Shown: positions 6,561 through 6,562 of the stretch, one piece after another
How the letters are laid out: the number at the start of each line of letters is the position of its first letter
Numbering within the stretch: position 1 is the stretch's first letter
Assembly (NCBI RefSeq): GCF_046044395.1
Contig: NZ_JBJUSG010000166.1
Coordinates: 1 to 6,562, forward strand
Source of the DNA: Magnetominusculus dajiuhuensis
Lineage (GTDB): Bacteria; Nitrospirota; Thermodesulfovibrionia; Thermodesulfovibrionales; Magnetobacteriaceae
Direction of reading: 5' to 3'
Length of the DNA stretch: 6,562 bases
Notes under the pieces: model-generated
Told to the model about the DNA's origin: nothing
Seen by the model: the letters and a program-made list of their open reading frames with translations, nothing else
Database searches by the model: none
Made by a program: the position numbers and the translations under genes

Positions 6561-6562
6561 TA

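Noticed and set aside
1..6562. Circular plasmid, or linear replicon with terminal inverted repeats
   Set aside because: The end repeats are inverted, not direct, so they do not support circular closure. There are no replication, partition or phage genes, and tilS marks chromosomal content. Insertion-sequence ends explain the repeats better.

Overview
The window is 6,562 bases of compact bacterial DNA with moderate GC content. It carries two divergent gene blocks, and both ends finish in the same 49-base sequence in opposite orientation. The genes are chromosomal in character: a DHH phosphoesterase, a periplasmic solute-binding protein, an RsbU-like phosphatase, an STAS anti-sigma antagonist and the essential tRNA enzyme TilS. 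The gene mix, with dCache/HAMP-coupled partner switching and an NMT1-type binding protein, suggests a signalling-rich Gram-negative or related environmental bacterium. Nitrospirota or a Desulfobacterota-like lineage are possible guesses, but nothing in the sequence proves a phylum.

Layout: 1-49 is one copy of the terminal repeat. A minus-strand block follows, read from a good sigma-70-like promoter at about 1427-1398 through a DHH/DHHA1 phosphoesterase (1369-434) into a small double zinc-ribbon protein (413-75). Bases 1370-1489 are a divergent control region holding that promoter and a four-run G-quadruplex motif on the minus strand. The plus-strand block 1490-6247 looks like one tight operon: solute-binding protein, dCache-HAMP-PP2C phosphatase (14-base overlap), STAS protein (4-base overlap) and tilS (6-base gap). 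A small unknown minus-strand gene (6454-6260) converges on tilS. The second terminal repeat copy is at 6512-6560.

How the genes may work together (inference): the periplasmic binding protein has no transporter permease or ATPase beside it and is translationally coupled to a membrane sensor phosphatase, so it may deliver a ligand signal to the dCache domain. The phosphatase would then dephosphorylate the STAS protein, which would bind an anti-sigma or other kinase partner encoded elsewhere. TilS, which makes lysidine at the wobble position of tRNA-Ile(CAU), is probably a co-transcribed passenger, or an expression link between signalling and translation.

The inner edge of each terminal repeat begins GTAAGCG when read away from the window interior. 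This resembles the GTAA-type ends of IS66-family insertion sequences. The simplest reading is that the segment lies between two inverted copies of one insertion sequence whose bodies are outside the window. I see no tRNA, rRNA, CRISPR array or complete transposase gene.
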